From contig DJHS01000161.1 in NCBI GenBank assembly GCA_002433235.1, forward strand, positions 1 through 16,807: DNA of 16,807 bases, written 5' to 3'. Made by a program: the position numbers and the translations under genes. Of the stretch, positions 1 to 8,171 are shown in pieces. Each line of letters begins with the position of its first letter. Position 1 is the stretch's first letter. The stretch is from UBA6614 sp002433235. Lineage in GTDB: Bacteria; Verrucomicrobiota; Verrucomicrobiia; Limisphaerales; UBA1100. The notes under the pieces are model-generated. The model did no database searches, was not told where the DNA came from, and was given only the letters and a program-made list of their open reading frames with translations.

Positions 1-981
1 ATTGTGCCCAAGGGCGCCGACCGCCTGTTCCATTTGCTTGCGCCGATTGTTGCGCTCATTCCCGCGATGTTGGTGCTGTGTTTCCTGCCGTTGGAATTTC
101 CGTGGGCCAAGTTTGTGCAGGCCCCCGTGCAGGCGTTCCTGCTCGACGGCGCCGTCATCTTTTTCTTTGCCATCACCGGCTTGAATACGCTCGCCGTTTT
201 CATGGCCGGCTGGGCCTCGCGCAACAAATACTCGCTGCTCGGCGGCATGCGCGCCATTGCGCAGATGGTCAGTTACGAAATCCCGCTGGTGCTCTCGGCA
301 GTCGTTGCCGTGATGGCCGCAGGCAGCCTCAATGCTGCGGAATTAGTCGAGTCACAAAAGACATTTTGGTTTGTATTCACCCCGTGGGGTTTCGCAGCCT
401 TCGTGATTTTTTTTATCGCCGCGCTCGCAGAGACCAATCGCTCGCCCTTTGACCTGCCCGAGGCGGAAAGCGAACTCATCGCCGGTTACTTCACAGAGTA
501 CAGCGGCTTCAAATTCGCGCTCTTTTTCCTTGGCGAATACATCGCCATGTTCGCCATCAGCGGCCTCGCCGTCGTTCTATTCCTCGGGGGAGGGCATTTG
601 CCATTCCTGCCCCTTGAAAATGCCTGGCTGTCATCCGCCGTGTTCCTGACCAAGATTATGGGTATCATCGCGGTGATGATTTGGCTGCGCGGCACGCTGC
701 CGCGTCTGCGGGTGGATCAACTCATGGCGTTTGCGTGGAAATTCCTGCTGCCTCTTTCCATTTTAAATATTTTCATCACGGGCGCATCCATCAAGCTAAT
801 GGCGACAAGCACCACATACGCTCAGCCCGGAATGTTTGGAAAACTCATCCAAGACGCTAACCTGCCCACGCTCGCCCTGCTATGGCTGGGTGGCATTGCA
901 ATTTTATATGGTGCCGCGTGGTGGCTGGACAATCTCAGTCGGCCCACCGCGCGCCCGCGCCAATACCAATACGCCGAATGA
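1..981 (+). CDS. nuoH: NADH-quinone oxidoreductase subunit H (5' truncated)
   Basis: NuoH is the membrane heel subunit of complex I, helping to form the quinone chamber and the E-channel between the peripheral and membrane arms. The reading frame is open from base 1 (Ile-Val-Pro-Lys-Gly-Ala-Asp), and this matches the internal IPKGADR-type segment of the family. The true start and the first helices therefore lie upstream of the window; the GTG at base 4 is an internal Val, not a start. About 326 residues remain. The family signature ETNRSPFDLPEAESELIAGY, with its conserved acidic loop, is intact, followed by FTEYSGFKFALFFLGEY. Several hydrophobic helices follow and the C-terminus is RPRQYQYAE. 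The stop overlaps the nuoJ start as ATGA. In the classical order nuoI would come next, and it is absent here. Confidence 0.97.
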   Translation: MVPKGADRLFHLLAPIVALIPAMLVLCFLPLEFPWAKFVQAPVQAFLLDGAVIFFFAITGLNTLAVFMAGWASRNKYSLLGGMRAIAQMVSYEIPLVLSAVVAVMAAGSLNAAELVESQKTFWFVFTPWGFAAFVIFFIAALAETNRSPFDLPEAESELIAGYFTEYSGFKFALFFLGEYIAMFAISGLAVVLFLGGGHLPFLPLENAWLSSAVFLTKIMGIIAVMIWLRGTLPRLRVDQLMAFAWKFLLPLSILNIFITGASIKLMATSTTYAQPGMFGKLIQDANLPTLALLWLGGIAILYGAAWWLDNLSRPTARPRQYQYAE

Positions 982-1493
982 CCGAGGCAGCCGCATTTTG
1001 GATCTTGTCCGCCGTGGCGGTGGCCAGCGCGCTGGTGGCCGTGCGCAAGCGCAACCTGGTGCATGGCGTATTTGCGTTGCTGGTCTTTTTCGCCGCCTTG
1101 GCGGGGCACTTCCTGTTGTTACTGGCGGAATTTCTCGCGGCAGCACAGGTACTGGTCTACATCGGCGCGGTGGGCATCCTGCTGCTCTTTGCGGTCATGC
1201 TAACTGAGCGCGTCACGGGTGAAGGCCGCCGCATCATGATCCGGGGTTCCATCTTCGGCACCTTGGCGGCCGCAGCGGTTTTCTTCGTTTTGATTTGGCC
1301 GACCCTCAGCATGCTCAAGTCCCCCGAGAAAAATACCCACGCCCTGACCACCCGCGAACTGGGCGAACGACTGATGGATCCCTATGCAATCACGCTGGAA
1401 ATTCTGGCGCTACTGCTCACCGCCGCGCTGGTTGGCGCCGTGGCCATTGCACAAGGGCGGCTGGACGCCCCGGAAAAGGAGGAACCCAAGTGA
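978..1493 (+). CDS. nuoJ: NADH-quinone oxidoreductase subunit J
   Basis: NuoJ is a small membrane subunit of complex I that links the quinone end to the antiporter-like subunits. The product is 171 aa starting MTEAAAFWILSAVAVASALV. It has about five hydrophobic helices, including the family-typical stretch around LVHGVFALLVFFAALAGHFL and the segment AEFLAAAQVLVYIGAVGILL, which corresponds to the conserved TM3 with its pi-bulge. The start is the ATG of the ATGA overlap with the nuoH stop. The frame stays open further upstream, but that would overlap nuoH by about 100 bp and add non-family sequence. There is no clear Shine-Dalgarno, so translational coupling to nuoH is likely. The gene overlaps nuoK at the 3' end. 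Confidence 0.95.
   Translation: MTEAAAFWILSAVAVASALVAVRKRNLVHGVFALLVFFAALAGHFLLLLAEFLAAAQVLVYIGAVGILLLFAVMLTERVTGEGRRIMIRGSIFGTLAAAAVFFVLIWPTLSMLKSPEKNTHALTTRELGERLMDPYAITLEILALLLTAALVGAVAIAQGRLDAPEKEEPK
1476..1482 (+). promoter_or_regulatory. Shine-Dalgarno site of nuoK
   Basis: AAGGAGG lies 7 nt before the GTG at 1490, inside the last codons of nuoJ. It is the strongest ribosome binding site in the nuo cluster. It supports the GTG as the nuoK start in place of the upstream in-frame ATG, which would lie deep within nuoJ. Confidence 0.75.
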
Positions 1494-1801
1494 CCCTCCA
1501 CTATTACCTCATTCTCTCCGCGGTTCTGTTTGCCATTGGCCTCATGGGCGTGCTCACCCGGCGCAACACCATCGCCGTGCTTTTCTCCGTGGAGATCATG
1601 CTCAATGCGGCCAATCTGAACTTCATCGTCTTCTGGCGGTTTAGTGAGAACCCCGAGATGCTTCACGGGCCGCTTTTTGTCCTGTTCGCCATTGCCGTGG
1701 CCGCCGCCGAGGTGGCCGTGGGCCTGGCGCTGGCCATCGCCATTTATCGTCACTTTAAAACCGTGGACCTGGAAAAACTCACCACCCTGAAGGAGCAATG
1801 A
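1490..1801 (+). CDS. nuoK: NADH-quinone oxidoreductase subunit K
   Basis: NuoK is a three-helix membrane subunit of complex I, homologous to MrpC, and forms part of the E-channel/fourth proton path. The product is 103 aa, the normal length, starting at GTG (MTLHYYLILSAVLFAIGLMG). The two membrane glutamates known to matter in E. coli NuoK (E36 and E72) correspond to E35 in LFSVEIMLNAANLNF and E74 in AVAAAEVAVGLALAI. The GTG start overlaps the nuoJ stop (GTGA), and the gene's TGA overlaps the nuoL ATG. No extra helix is present. Confidence 0.96.
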   Translation: MTLHYYLILSAVLFAIGLMGVLTRRNTIAVLFSVEIMLNAANLNFIVFWRFSENPEMLHGPLFVLFAIAVAAAEVAVGLALAIAIYRHFKTVDLEKLTTLKEQ

Positions 1802-3714
1802 GCACCAGTACTTTGGCCCTCATTCCCCTGCTGCCTCTGCTGGCCGCCGCCATCACCAGCGGCATGCAGCGTGGCCGCACGGCCGCTGTCCTGGCCATCG
1901 GCGCGCTCCTTGGCTCGTGCCTCACGGCATTGTTCGCCTTCCGACAGTCGTGGAACATGGCTGCAAAAGAATACCTCGCCTTTGACATTCCCTGGCTCAC
2001 CGTGGGCGAAACGACCGTCAACTTCGGCTTCGTGCTCAATCCCCTCACCGGCGTCATGACGGCCATGGTCACCTTTGTGGGCCTGCTCATTTTTGTCTAC
2101 TCCGCCTGTTACATGGCCAACGACAAGCGGATGGCACGGTTCTTCAGCTATCTGTCCCTCTTCGCCTCCGGCATGCTCGGGCTCATTCTGGCCAACAATC
2201 TCCTGCTCCTTTTCATGTGTTGGGAGATTGTCGGCGTGGCCTCGTATCTCCTCATCAGCTTTTGGTTTCACAAGCCCGCCGCTGCCGCCGCCGGCAAGAA
2301 GGCCTTCATTGTTACGCGCATTGGCGATCTCGGCTTTCTCATCGGCATCCTGCTGGCCTTTAAAACCACCGGCACACTGGCCTTGTATGACAACGGCAAC
2401 GGCCTGTTGGAAACCCCCATTGGCACGACCGTGATTGGCTTCAAGGCCACTACCGTCATCAGCCTGCTGATCTTCTTCGGTGCTGTGGGCAAATCCGGCC
2501 AGTTGCCGCTACATATCTGGCTGCCCGACGCCATGGAGGGCCCCACGCCCGTCAGCGCGCTGATACACGCCGCCACCATGGTGGCCGCCGGGGTCTTTCT
2601 CGTGGCGCGAACGCTCCCCCTGTTTGACGCCGGAGGCACTTTGCCCATCGTAACCTGGACCGGCGCATTCACCGCGCTGGTGGCCGCCCTCATTGCCCTT
2701 GGACAATACGACATCAAGCGGATTCTGGCCTACTCCACCGTCAGCCAACTGGGGCTCATGATGGTGGGCATCGGCGTCGCTGGTACCGCGGTGGGTGTGT
2801 TTCACCTATTGACTCACGCCTTCTTCAAGGCGCTTCTGTTCCTAGGTGCAGGCTCCATCATCCACGGCTGCCATGAGGAGCAAGACATCCGCAAGATGGG
2901 CGGCGTCTGGCGCAGTATGCGCGTTACCTCCATGGCCTACCTCTGCGGCGCTGCGGCGTTGGTGGCATTTCCGTTCACTAGCGGTTTTTACAGCAAGGAT
3001 GAAATTCTGGCCGCCGCTTGGGCTGCCAACCCGCCGGTGTTTTGGATCACCGCCGCGACCTCGCTCCTGACGGCCATCTATGTGACCCGCCAGTGCCTTT
3101 ATGTGTTTACCGGCGAATATCGCGGCAAACAAATGCCCCATGAGAGCCCCAAAATGATGACTGTGCCACTTGTTGTCTTGGCCGCGTTCGCCCTGGGCTT
3201 GGGTGCGCTGGCCAAAGGCAGCCTGCTCACCCGCCTGCCGAACCTGAACGGTATGCCCGCGGAACACACCGGGATGGTGCTGGCCGTCAGCTTGGCCGTA
3301 GCGCTCGGAGGCATTCTCATTGGCTGGCTGGTTTACCGTGGGCGCAGACTCGGCGTGGATGCCGATCCCTTGGCCGTCAGACCGCTGGAGGAAAAATTGT
3401 GGTTCGACGAGCTGTACGCCGCCACCATCGGCCGCGCTTGGTCGCTCATCATCATCATTTGGGAACAGCTAAACGACCTGTTGCATTTTCTACTGGGGCT
3501 GGCCGTGATGCTCGCGCGCGGCATCAGCCAATTCTTTGCGATCACCACCGACCGCAAGCTGATTGATTCCATGGCCTTTGATGGATTGTGCGACGCCTTG
3601 CGCGGAATGGGGCAACAAGCCGCACGCACGCAACACGGATTTTTGCCCGGCTACCTGCGCACCATTGCCCTTGGCGCGGCGGCGCTGGGTCTGCTGGTTT
3701 ACTTGATGCGATGA
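1798..3714 (+). CDS. nuoL: NADH-quinone oxidoreductase subunit L, long lateral-helix form
   Basis: NuoL is the distal antiporter-like subunit of complex I; it carries the lateral helix HL that runs along the membrane arm. The product is 638 aa (E. coli NuoL is 613). Expected channel residues are present: E143 (CWEIVG), K232 (GKSGQLPLH), H257, H336, H340 and K344 (HAFFKALLFLG), and K400-D401 (SKDEI). In the C-terminal part the conserved FDELY motif (536-540) and the following 'ID' motif (589-590) are about 55 residues apart from F to D. I recall about 29 in ordinary bacterial NuoL, so HL appears to be extended by roughly 25 residues (about 541-588). This matches the presence of a second NuoM next to it. 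The ATG overlaps the nuoK stop; AAGGAG lies only 2 nt before it, so start coupling is likely. The stop overlaps the nuoM1 ATG. Confidence 0.97.
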   Translation: MSTSTLALIPLLPLLAAAITSGMQRGRTAAVLAIGALLGSCLTALFAFRQSWNMAAKEYLAFDIPWLTVGETTVNFGFVLNPLTGVMTAMVTFVGLLIFVYSACYMANDKRMARFFSYLSLFASGMLGLILANNLLLLFMCWEIVGVASYLLISFWFHKPAAAAAGKKAFIVTRIGDLGFLIGILLAFKTTGTLALYDNGNGLLETPIGTTVIGFKATTVISLLIFFGAVGKSGQLPLHIWLPDAMEGPTPVSALIHAATMVAAGVFLVARTLPLFDAGGTLPIVTWTGAFTALVAALIALGQYDIKRILAYSTVSQLGLMMVGIGVAGTAVGVFHLLTHAFFKALLFLGAGSIIHGCHEEQDIRKMGGVWRSMRVTSMAYLCGAAALVAFPFTSGFYSKDEILAAAWAANPPVFWITAATSLLTAIYVTRQCLYVFTGEYRGKQMPHESPKMMTVPLVVLAAFALGLGALAKGSLLTRLPNLNGMPAEHTGMVLAVSLAVALGGILIGWLVYRGRRLGVDADPLAVRPLEEKLWFDELYAATIGRAWSLIIIIWEQLNDLLHFLLGLAVMLARGISQFFAITTDRKLIDSMAFDGLCDALRGMGQQAARTQHGFLPGYLRTIALGAAALGLLVYLMR

Positions 3715-5195
3715 TTACTTGGCTAACATTGGCACCCGCTGTGGCGGCCCTATTGATCCTTGCGGCCCCGGCCCGCTTTGCGCGGGCGTTGGCCTTGGTG
3801 GGCTCTCTCGTGTCGCTGGCCATTGCCCTGCCGCTGATCGTTGACGCCATGCACCGCGGGAATCTTCATGCCATTGAAAACGCTATCTGGATCCCAGCGT
3901 TGAATGTTGAATACCTGGTTGGCTTGGATGGAACAAACTCCCTTGTCCTTCTGCTGGCCACGCTGTTGGCCCCCGTTGTCGTACTCGCCTCTTGGAAACA
4001 CGACAACCGGCCGCGCGCTTATTTTGCCCTGCTTTCACTGCAGTTCACCGGCCTCTTTGGCGCGCTCACCGCCCTCAATTTTTTTCACTGGTTTCTCTAC
4101 TGGGAACTCGCCCTAGTGCCGGCATTTTTCCTCATCAAGATGTTCGGGCACGGGGAAGACCGCCACCAGGCGGCGCTGAACTTTTTCCTGTTCACCGTTC
4201 TGGGCAGTATAGCCATGTTGATTGGTTTCCTGTTCCTGCACCAGCAAACCGGCACCTTCAATTTCATTGAGCTGGCGGAACTCAACAAGACTGAACCAGG
4301 CGTGAGAGTGCATCCGCTTGTCTTCTGCGCCATCCTCGCTGGCCTGTGGGTCAAGGTGCCCTTGGCGCCGCTTCACATTTGGCAGGCGCCAGCCTATGCC
4401 GCTGCGCCCGCGCCCGTGGCCATGCTCCTGACGGGTATAATGTCCAAGCTCGGCGTCTATGGTTTCCTACGTCTCATCGTGCCCATCTTTCCCGCACAGC
4501 TTCAGGAACACGCCGGCGCACTCATGGCCTTCGCCCTGCTCACCATCCTTTGGGGCGCCTTCCTGGCCCTGCGGCAGACGGATTTAAAGCGCATCCTCGC
4601 CTATTCCTCCCTCAACCATGTCGCCTACTGCATCCTTGGGGTGGGTGCCCTCGGCATGGCCACCGAAGGCCTTGAAATTGATGCTCATGCGCTGGCCGCC
4701 AATGGCGTGATTCTCCAGATGTTTGCCCATGGCATTGCCGCCGCCGGCTTATTCTATCTCGTCGGTCTACTGGAATCCCGCACAGGCGCGCGCGGTCTGG
4801 ATGATTTTGGCGGCCTCAGCGCCGTCACCCCGCGCCTCGCCGCGGCCTTTTTCCTGCTCACCTTTTGCTCGTTGGGTCTCCCGTTCATGGCCGGGTTTGC
4901 CGCGGAGTTTCTCATCTTCAGCGGGAGTTTCGCCGTTGCTCCGGGTCTCACTGCCGCTGCCATCCTCGGCCTGCTGGCCACCGCCATTTTCCTGCTCACC
5001 GTGCTCCAACGGATTTTTACCGGCGAAACCCCCGGCCCCCTCAAGACCCTGCGCGATCTTTCCCTGCGCGAAACACTGGTGGTGATCCCTCTCCTGATCC
5101 TAATCTTTTGGGCCGGTATTGCCCCACGGCATTGGCTGGCATGGACATCCGCCGCGCCCACACCCATAACCCAGAAAGCTCAAGCCCAGCCCTGA
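3711..5195 (+). CDS. nuoM: NADH-quinone oxidoreductase subunit M, first copy
   Basis: An antiporter-like proton-pumping subunit of complex I, 494 aa, about 14 helices. The start is the ATG of the ATGATT overlap with the nuoL stop; 41 further upstream codons are open but read nuoL in another frame. The full set of NuoM channel residues is present: E132 (YWELALVP), K215 (WVKVPLAPLH), K246 (SKLGVYG), H303, H340 (FAHGI) and E399 (GFAAEF). These match E. coli E144, K234, K265, H322, H348 and E407 with consistent spacing, except for a loop insertion of about 11 residues before H340. The usual WLPDAH after TM7 is replaced by WQAPAYAAAP. The protein is clearly different in sequence from the following NuoM, so it is not a recent tandem duplicate. 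It is separated from nuoM2 by a single base. Confidence 0.94.
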   Translation: MITWLTLAPAVAALLILAAPARFARALALVGSLVSLAIALPLIVDAMHRGNLHAIENAIWIPALNVEYLVGLDGTNSLVLLLATLLAPVVVLASWKHDNRPRAYFALLSLQFTGLFGALTALNFFHWFLYWELALVPAFFLIKMFGHGEDRHQAALNFFLFTVLGSIAMLIGFLFLHQQTGTFNFIELAELNKTEPGVRVHPLVFCAILAGLWVKVPLAPLHIWQAPAYAAAPAPVAMLLTGIMSKLGVYGFLRLIVPIFPAQLQEHAGALMAFALLTILWGAFLALRQTDLKRILAYSSLNHVAYCILGVGALGMATEGLEIDAHALAANGVILQMFAHGIAAAGLFYLVGLLESRTGARGLDDFGGLSAVTPRLAAAFFLLTFCSLGLPFMAGFAAEFLIFSGSFAVAPGLTAAAILGLLATAIFLLTVLQRIFTGETPGPLKTLRDLSLRETLVVIPLLILIFWAGIAPRHWLAWTSAAPTPITQKAQAQP

Positions 5196-5196
5196 C

Positions 5197-6681
5197 ATGC
5201 CCGCCCTGATGACAGTCATCCTGAGCTTTGCCGGCGCGCTGGTCTGTGGGTTGATTCCTGCCCGTCATCACCGCGCCATCCGCTGGACGGCTCTGACGTT
5301 CGCCACCGGTGGACTGGCAACCGTCATTGGTTGCTGGATGCGGTACCTGCCCAGCTTGGAATTCACGGAAAACTTCGCCGATGTCGTGTCCCACGAATGG
5401 ATTCCTGTCATCGGCGCCCACTTTCACACTGGTTATGATGGCATCAGCCTGCCGCTCCTGATGGTCACCGGGCTGGTCGCGGTCTGCGGGGTGCTTTTCA
5501 CTTGGAATCTGGAAAAGCGCGCCAATGAATTCTACGCCTACTACTTCGCCCTTATAGGCGGAGTCTATGGTGTCTTTCTTTCGCTCGACCTTTTCCTGCT
5601 GTTTGTATTCTACGAGATCGCCGTCGTGCCCAAGTATTTCCTCATCGCCATCTGGGGCGGCGCCAAGCGGGAATTTGCGGCCATGAAACTTGTGCTCTAT
5701 TCCTTTGGCGGCAGCGCGCTCGTTCTCATCGGGCTGCTCGCCATTTATGCCTCAGCCCACACCTTTAATCTCCCCCTGCTTCTCTCAAGAGACCATTTCT
5801 CGCCTGGTTTCGAGGCCATCGTGTTTCCCATCCTCTTTCTGGGTTTTGCCATTCTCGCCGGTATGTGGCCCTTCCATACATGGGCACCCACCGGCCATGT
5901 GGCCGCGCCCACCGCCGCCAGCATGCTGCTTGCCGGCGTGGTGATGAAGCTGGGCGCTTATGGCTGCCTGCGGGTTGCCATCGGCGTTCTGCCCGTTGGC
6001 GCGCAACTGTGGGCGCCCCTCGTGGCCGCCGTGGCCGTCATCAACATTGTCTACGGCGCCCTCGTGGCCCTTCGCCAAACAGATTTCAAGTACGTCATTG
6101 GCTACTCCAGCGTCAGCCACATGGGTTTTGTCTTGCTCGGGCTGGCCGCCCTGAATGCCACCGGCATGACCGGCGCCGTCCTGCAAATGTTTTCCCACGG
6201 CGTCATAGGCGCGCTGCTCTTCGCACTGGTTGGCTCCGTCATTTACTCACGCACCAAAACCCGCATGCTCGATGAGTTCCACGGGCTTATCGACCGCATG
6301 CCTGCCATTGCTTGGATTTTCATCATCACCGGCCTGGCCTCCATGGGGCTGCCCGGATTCAGCGGGTTTGTCTCCGAGTTGTATGTTCTCTTAGGGGCTT
6401 GGGGCAGTGCCTCGCCTTGGATCATCGCCGGGGCGGGCCTCGGCATCCTCGCCACCTTTGGCTATACCCTCGTCAAGATTCACGAGGCATTCTTTCAAAT
6501 GCGCAACCCCGCCGAGGGCAACGGCGCGCCCACCACAGAATATCCACCGCCCACGCTGCCCGAACTGATCGGCTGCGGCCTCCTGCTAGGAGCAGCCCTA
6601 CTGGTGGGCCTGTGTCCTTGGCTGTTCACCAACACTATCAGCGCCAGCCTGAAATTTCTGCTCGAACGATTGACCTTCTGA
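5197..6681 (+). CDS. nuoM: NADH-quinone oxidoreductase subunit M, second copy, lacking the TM7 lysine
   Basis: A second antiporter-like NuoM of 494 aa. Counterparts of E. coli E144, K265, H322, H348 and E407 are seen at E140 (FYEIAVVP), K251 (VVMKLGAYG), H308 (SVSHMGF), H334 (FSHGVIGA) and E393 (FVSELY). From K265 to E407 the offset is a constant 14, so the alignment is firm. At the position of the central TM7 lysine (E. coli K234) there is Leu220, in GFAILAGMWPFHTW, and no other lysine in that helix. WLPDAH is replaced by WAPTGH. It probably sits in the membrane arm with NuoM1, NuoL and NuoN. The start ATG is 1 nt after the nuoM1 stop; another ATG four codons in is possible. How many protons it moves, if any, cannot be read from sequence. 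Confidence 0.93.
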   Translation: MPALMTVILSFAGALVCGLIPARHHRAIRWTALTFATGGLATVIGCWMRYLPSLEFTENFADVVSHEWIPVIGAHFHTGYDGISLPLLMVTGLVAVCGVLFTWNLEKRANEFYAYYFALIGGVYGVFLSLDLFLLFVFYEIAVVPKYFLIAIWGGAKREFAAMKLVLYSFGGSALVLIGLLAIYASAHTFNLPLLLSRDHFSPGFEAIVFPILFLGFAILAGMWPFHTWAPTGHVAAPTAASMLLAGVVMKLGAYGCLRVAIGVLPVGAQLWAPLVAAVAVINIVYGALVALRQTDFKYVIGYSSVSHMGFVLLGLAALNATGMTGAVLQMFSHGVIGALLFALVGSVIYSRTKTRMLDEFHGLIDRMPAIAWIFIITGLASMGLPGFSGFVSELYVLLGAWGSASPWIIAGAGLGILATFGYTLVKIHEAFFQMRNPAEGNGAPTTEYPPPTLPELIGCGLLLGAALLVGLCPWLFTNTISASLKFLLERLTF

Positions 6682-6683
6682 CA

Positions 6684-8171
6684 ATGGATTATCAAATGAT
6701 GTTCTGGGCACTGCTGCCGGACCTTGTGGTCGTGGTTGGCCTGTTTGCCGCACTGGGCCTCGACTACGGCCTGTTGCGCCACCGCCCTTTGCCAGAGCGC
6801 AATTTCACCCTCGCGCGCCTTGCTTCCTGGAGTCTGGTTTTGGGGCTGGTGGCCATGGTCTTCCTCGGACTGCAGGTTTCAGATTTTCACTTTGCAGACG
6901 GACAGATTGTCTTCACCTCCATGCGCTACGCCCTCAAGGCCGGCCTCTTTGCCATGGCTATTCTGGTCGTGCAACTCTCCGCTCGTGAACCCGTCACCGG
7001 ACAGGCCAGTGAATATTACGCTCTCCTGCTCCTCGCCACGCTCGGCATGGGATTTGTCATCACTAGTGGCAACCTGCTCGGTGCCTTCGTTTCCCTGGAG
7101 TTGGTCAGCCTCAGCCTCTATGCCCTCACCGGCCTTTGGCGGCGCAGCCGGCCCGCCGCGGAGTCCGCCATGAAATACTTTGTCTTCGGCGCTGTTTCCT
7201 CCGCCTTCCTGCTCTTTGGGCTCAGCTATATTTACGGGGTCACCGGTGCACTCGACATGGCGGCCGTGGCCGACCGCATCGCTGGATTAAAGACCGTACC
7301 GCCGATGCTTGTCGTAGGCTGGCTGCTACTGCTGGTGGGTCTTGGTTTCAAGATCGCAGCCGCTCCATTCCATGCGTGGGCGCCAGACGTGTATCACAAT
7401 GCCCCCACCCCCGCCGCCGCCTGGGTAGCCACCGGGGCCAAGATCACGGCCATCGCCCTGATGATCACCCTTTTTCAGCCCGTCATCGATGCCCCGGAAG
7501 GCTCACCACTGCGTCTGCCCCTCGGCGTGGCCTTGGCCGCCTTGGCCGTCACTGCCATGGTCGGTGGCAATCTGGCTGCCCTGCAGCAAACCAACCTCAA
7601 GCGGCTCTTGGCCTACAGCGCCATCGCCAATGCCGGCTATCTCCTCGTCGGCCTCATTGCCCTCACCAATGACGCACGGGCCGCCACGCTCTTTTATGCC
7701 CTAGTCTATTCCCTCTCCACATTAGGCGCATTCGCGGTGGTCTCCCTTGTTGGCGGCCGGTTGGGGCGCGATGCGGAGATCGATGATTTCCGAGGCTGCT
7801 GGCAAACCATGCCCGGCATGGCCGCCCTGATGTTGGTCTTCATTCTTTCCCTAGCCGGCATCCCGCCGCTGGCCGGGTTTGTGGGCAAATACTATCTCTT
7901 TTACGCCGCCATTCTTGGCAACCCCGACATCAGCGCATGGAACGAGGGCTGGTACTGGCTCGTGAGTATCGCGCTGTTGATGAGTGTCGTGTCGCTTTAC
8001 TACTACCTGAAGGTTCTCAAGGCCTTTCTGGTGCATGAGGGGGATGATCGAGTCACTGAGGAAGTGGGCACAGCCGTGAATGTGGCTCTGCTACTGCTCG
8101 CCTTTGCCATCGTCGCCATTGGGCTTTACCCCCAGCCCATCCTCGACATTTTCATCGCCGCTGGCGGCTAA
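6684..8171 (+). CDS. nuoN: NADH-quinone oxidoreductase subunit N
   Basis: The third classical antiporter-like subunit of complex I, next to NuoK in the assembled arm; 495 aa. Key residues of E. coli NuoN (E133, K158, K217, K247, K395) correspond to E139 (SLELVSLSLYAL), K164 (SAMKYFVFGA), K223 (GLGFKIAAAPFHAW), K253 (TGAKITAI) and K402 (GFVGKYYLF). The APFHAWAPDVYHNAPTP motif after TM7 is typical. I chose the ATG 2 nt after the nuoM2 stop; the frame is open much further upstream, but that is an out-of-frame reading of nuoM2. This is the last gene of the nuo cluster. Its final 81 bp lie antisense to the 3' end of the VanZ-like gene, and no clear intrinsic terminator is visible after its TAA. 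Confidence 0.96.
   Translation: MDYQMMFWALLPDLVVVVGLFAALGLDYGLLRHRPLPERNFTLARLASWSLVLGLVAMVFLGLQVSDFHFADGQIVFTSMRYALKAGLFAMAILVVQLSAREPVTGQASEYYALLLLATLGMGFVITSGNLLGAFVSLELVSLSLYALTGLWRRSRPAAESAMKYFVFGAVSSAFLLFGLSYIYGVTGALDMAAVADRIAGLKTVPPMLVVGWLLLLVGLGFKIAAAPFHAWAPDVYHNAPTPAAAWVATGAKITAIALMITLFQPVIDAPEGSPLRLPLGVALAALAVTAMVGGNLAALQQTNLKRLLAYSAIANAGYLLVGLIALTNDARAATLFYALVYSLSTLGAFAVVSLVGGRLGRDAEIDDFRGCWQTMPGMAALMLVFILSLAGIPPLAGFVGKYYLFYAAILGNPDISAWNEGWYWLVSIALLMSVVSLYYYLKVLKAFLVHEGDDRVTEEVGTAVNVALLLLAFAIVAIGLYPQPILDIFIAAGG

Noticed and set aside
3711..6681. Recent tandem duplication or assembly duplication of nuoM
   Set aside because: The two proteins differ at most positions, including signature motifs, so the copies are ancient.
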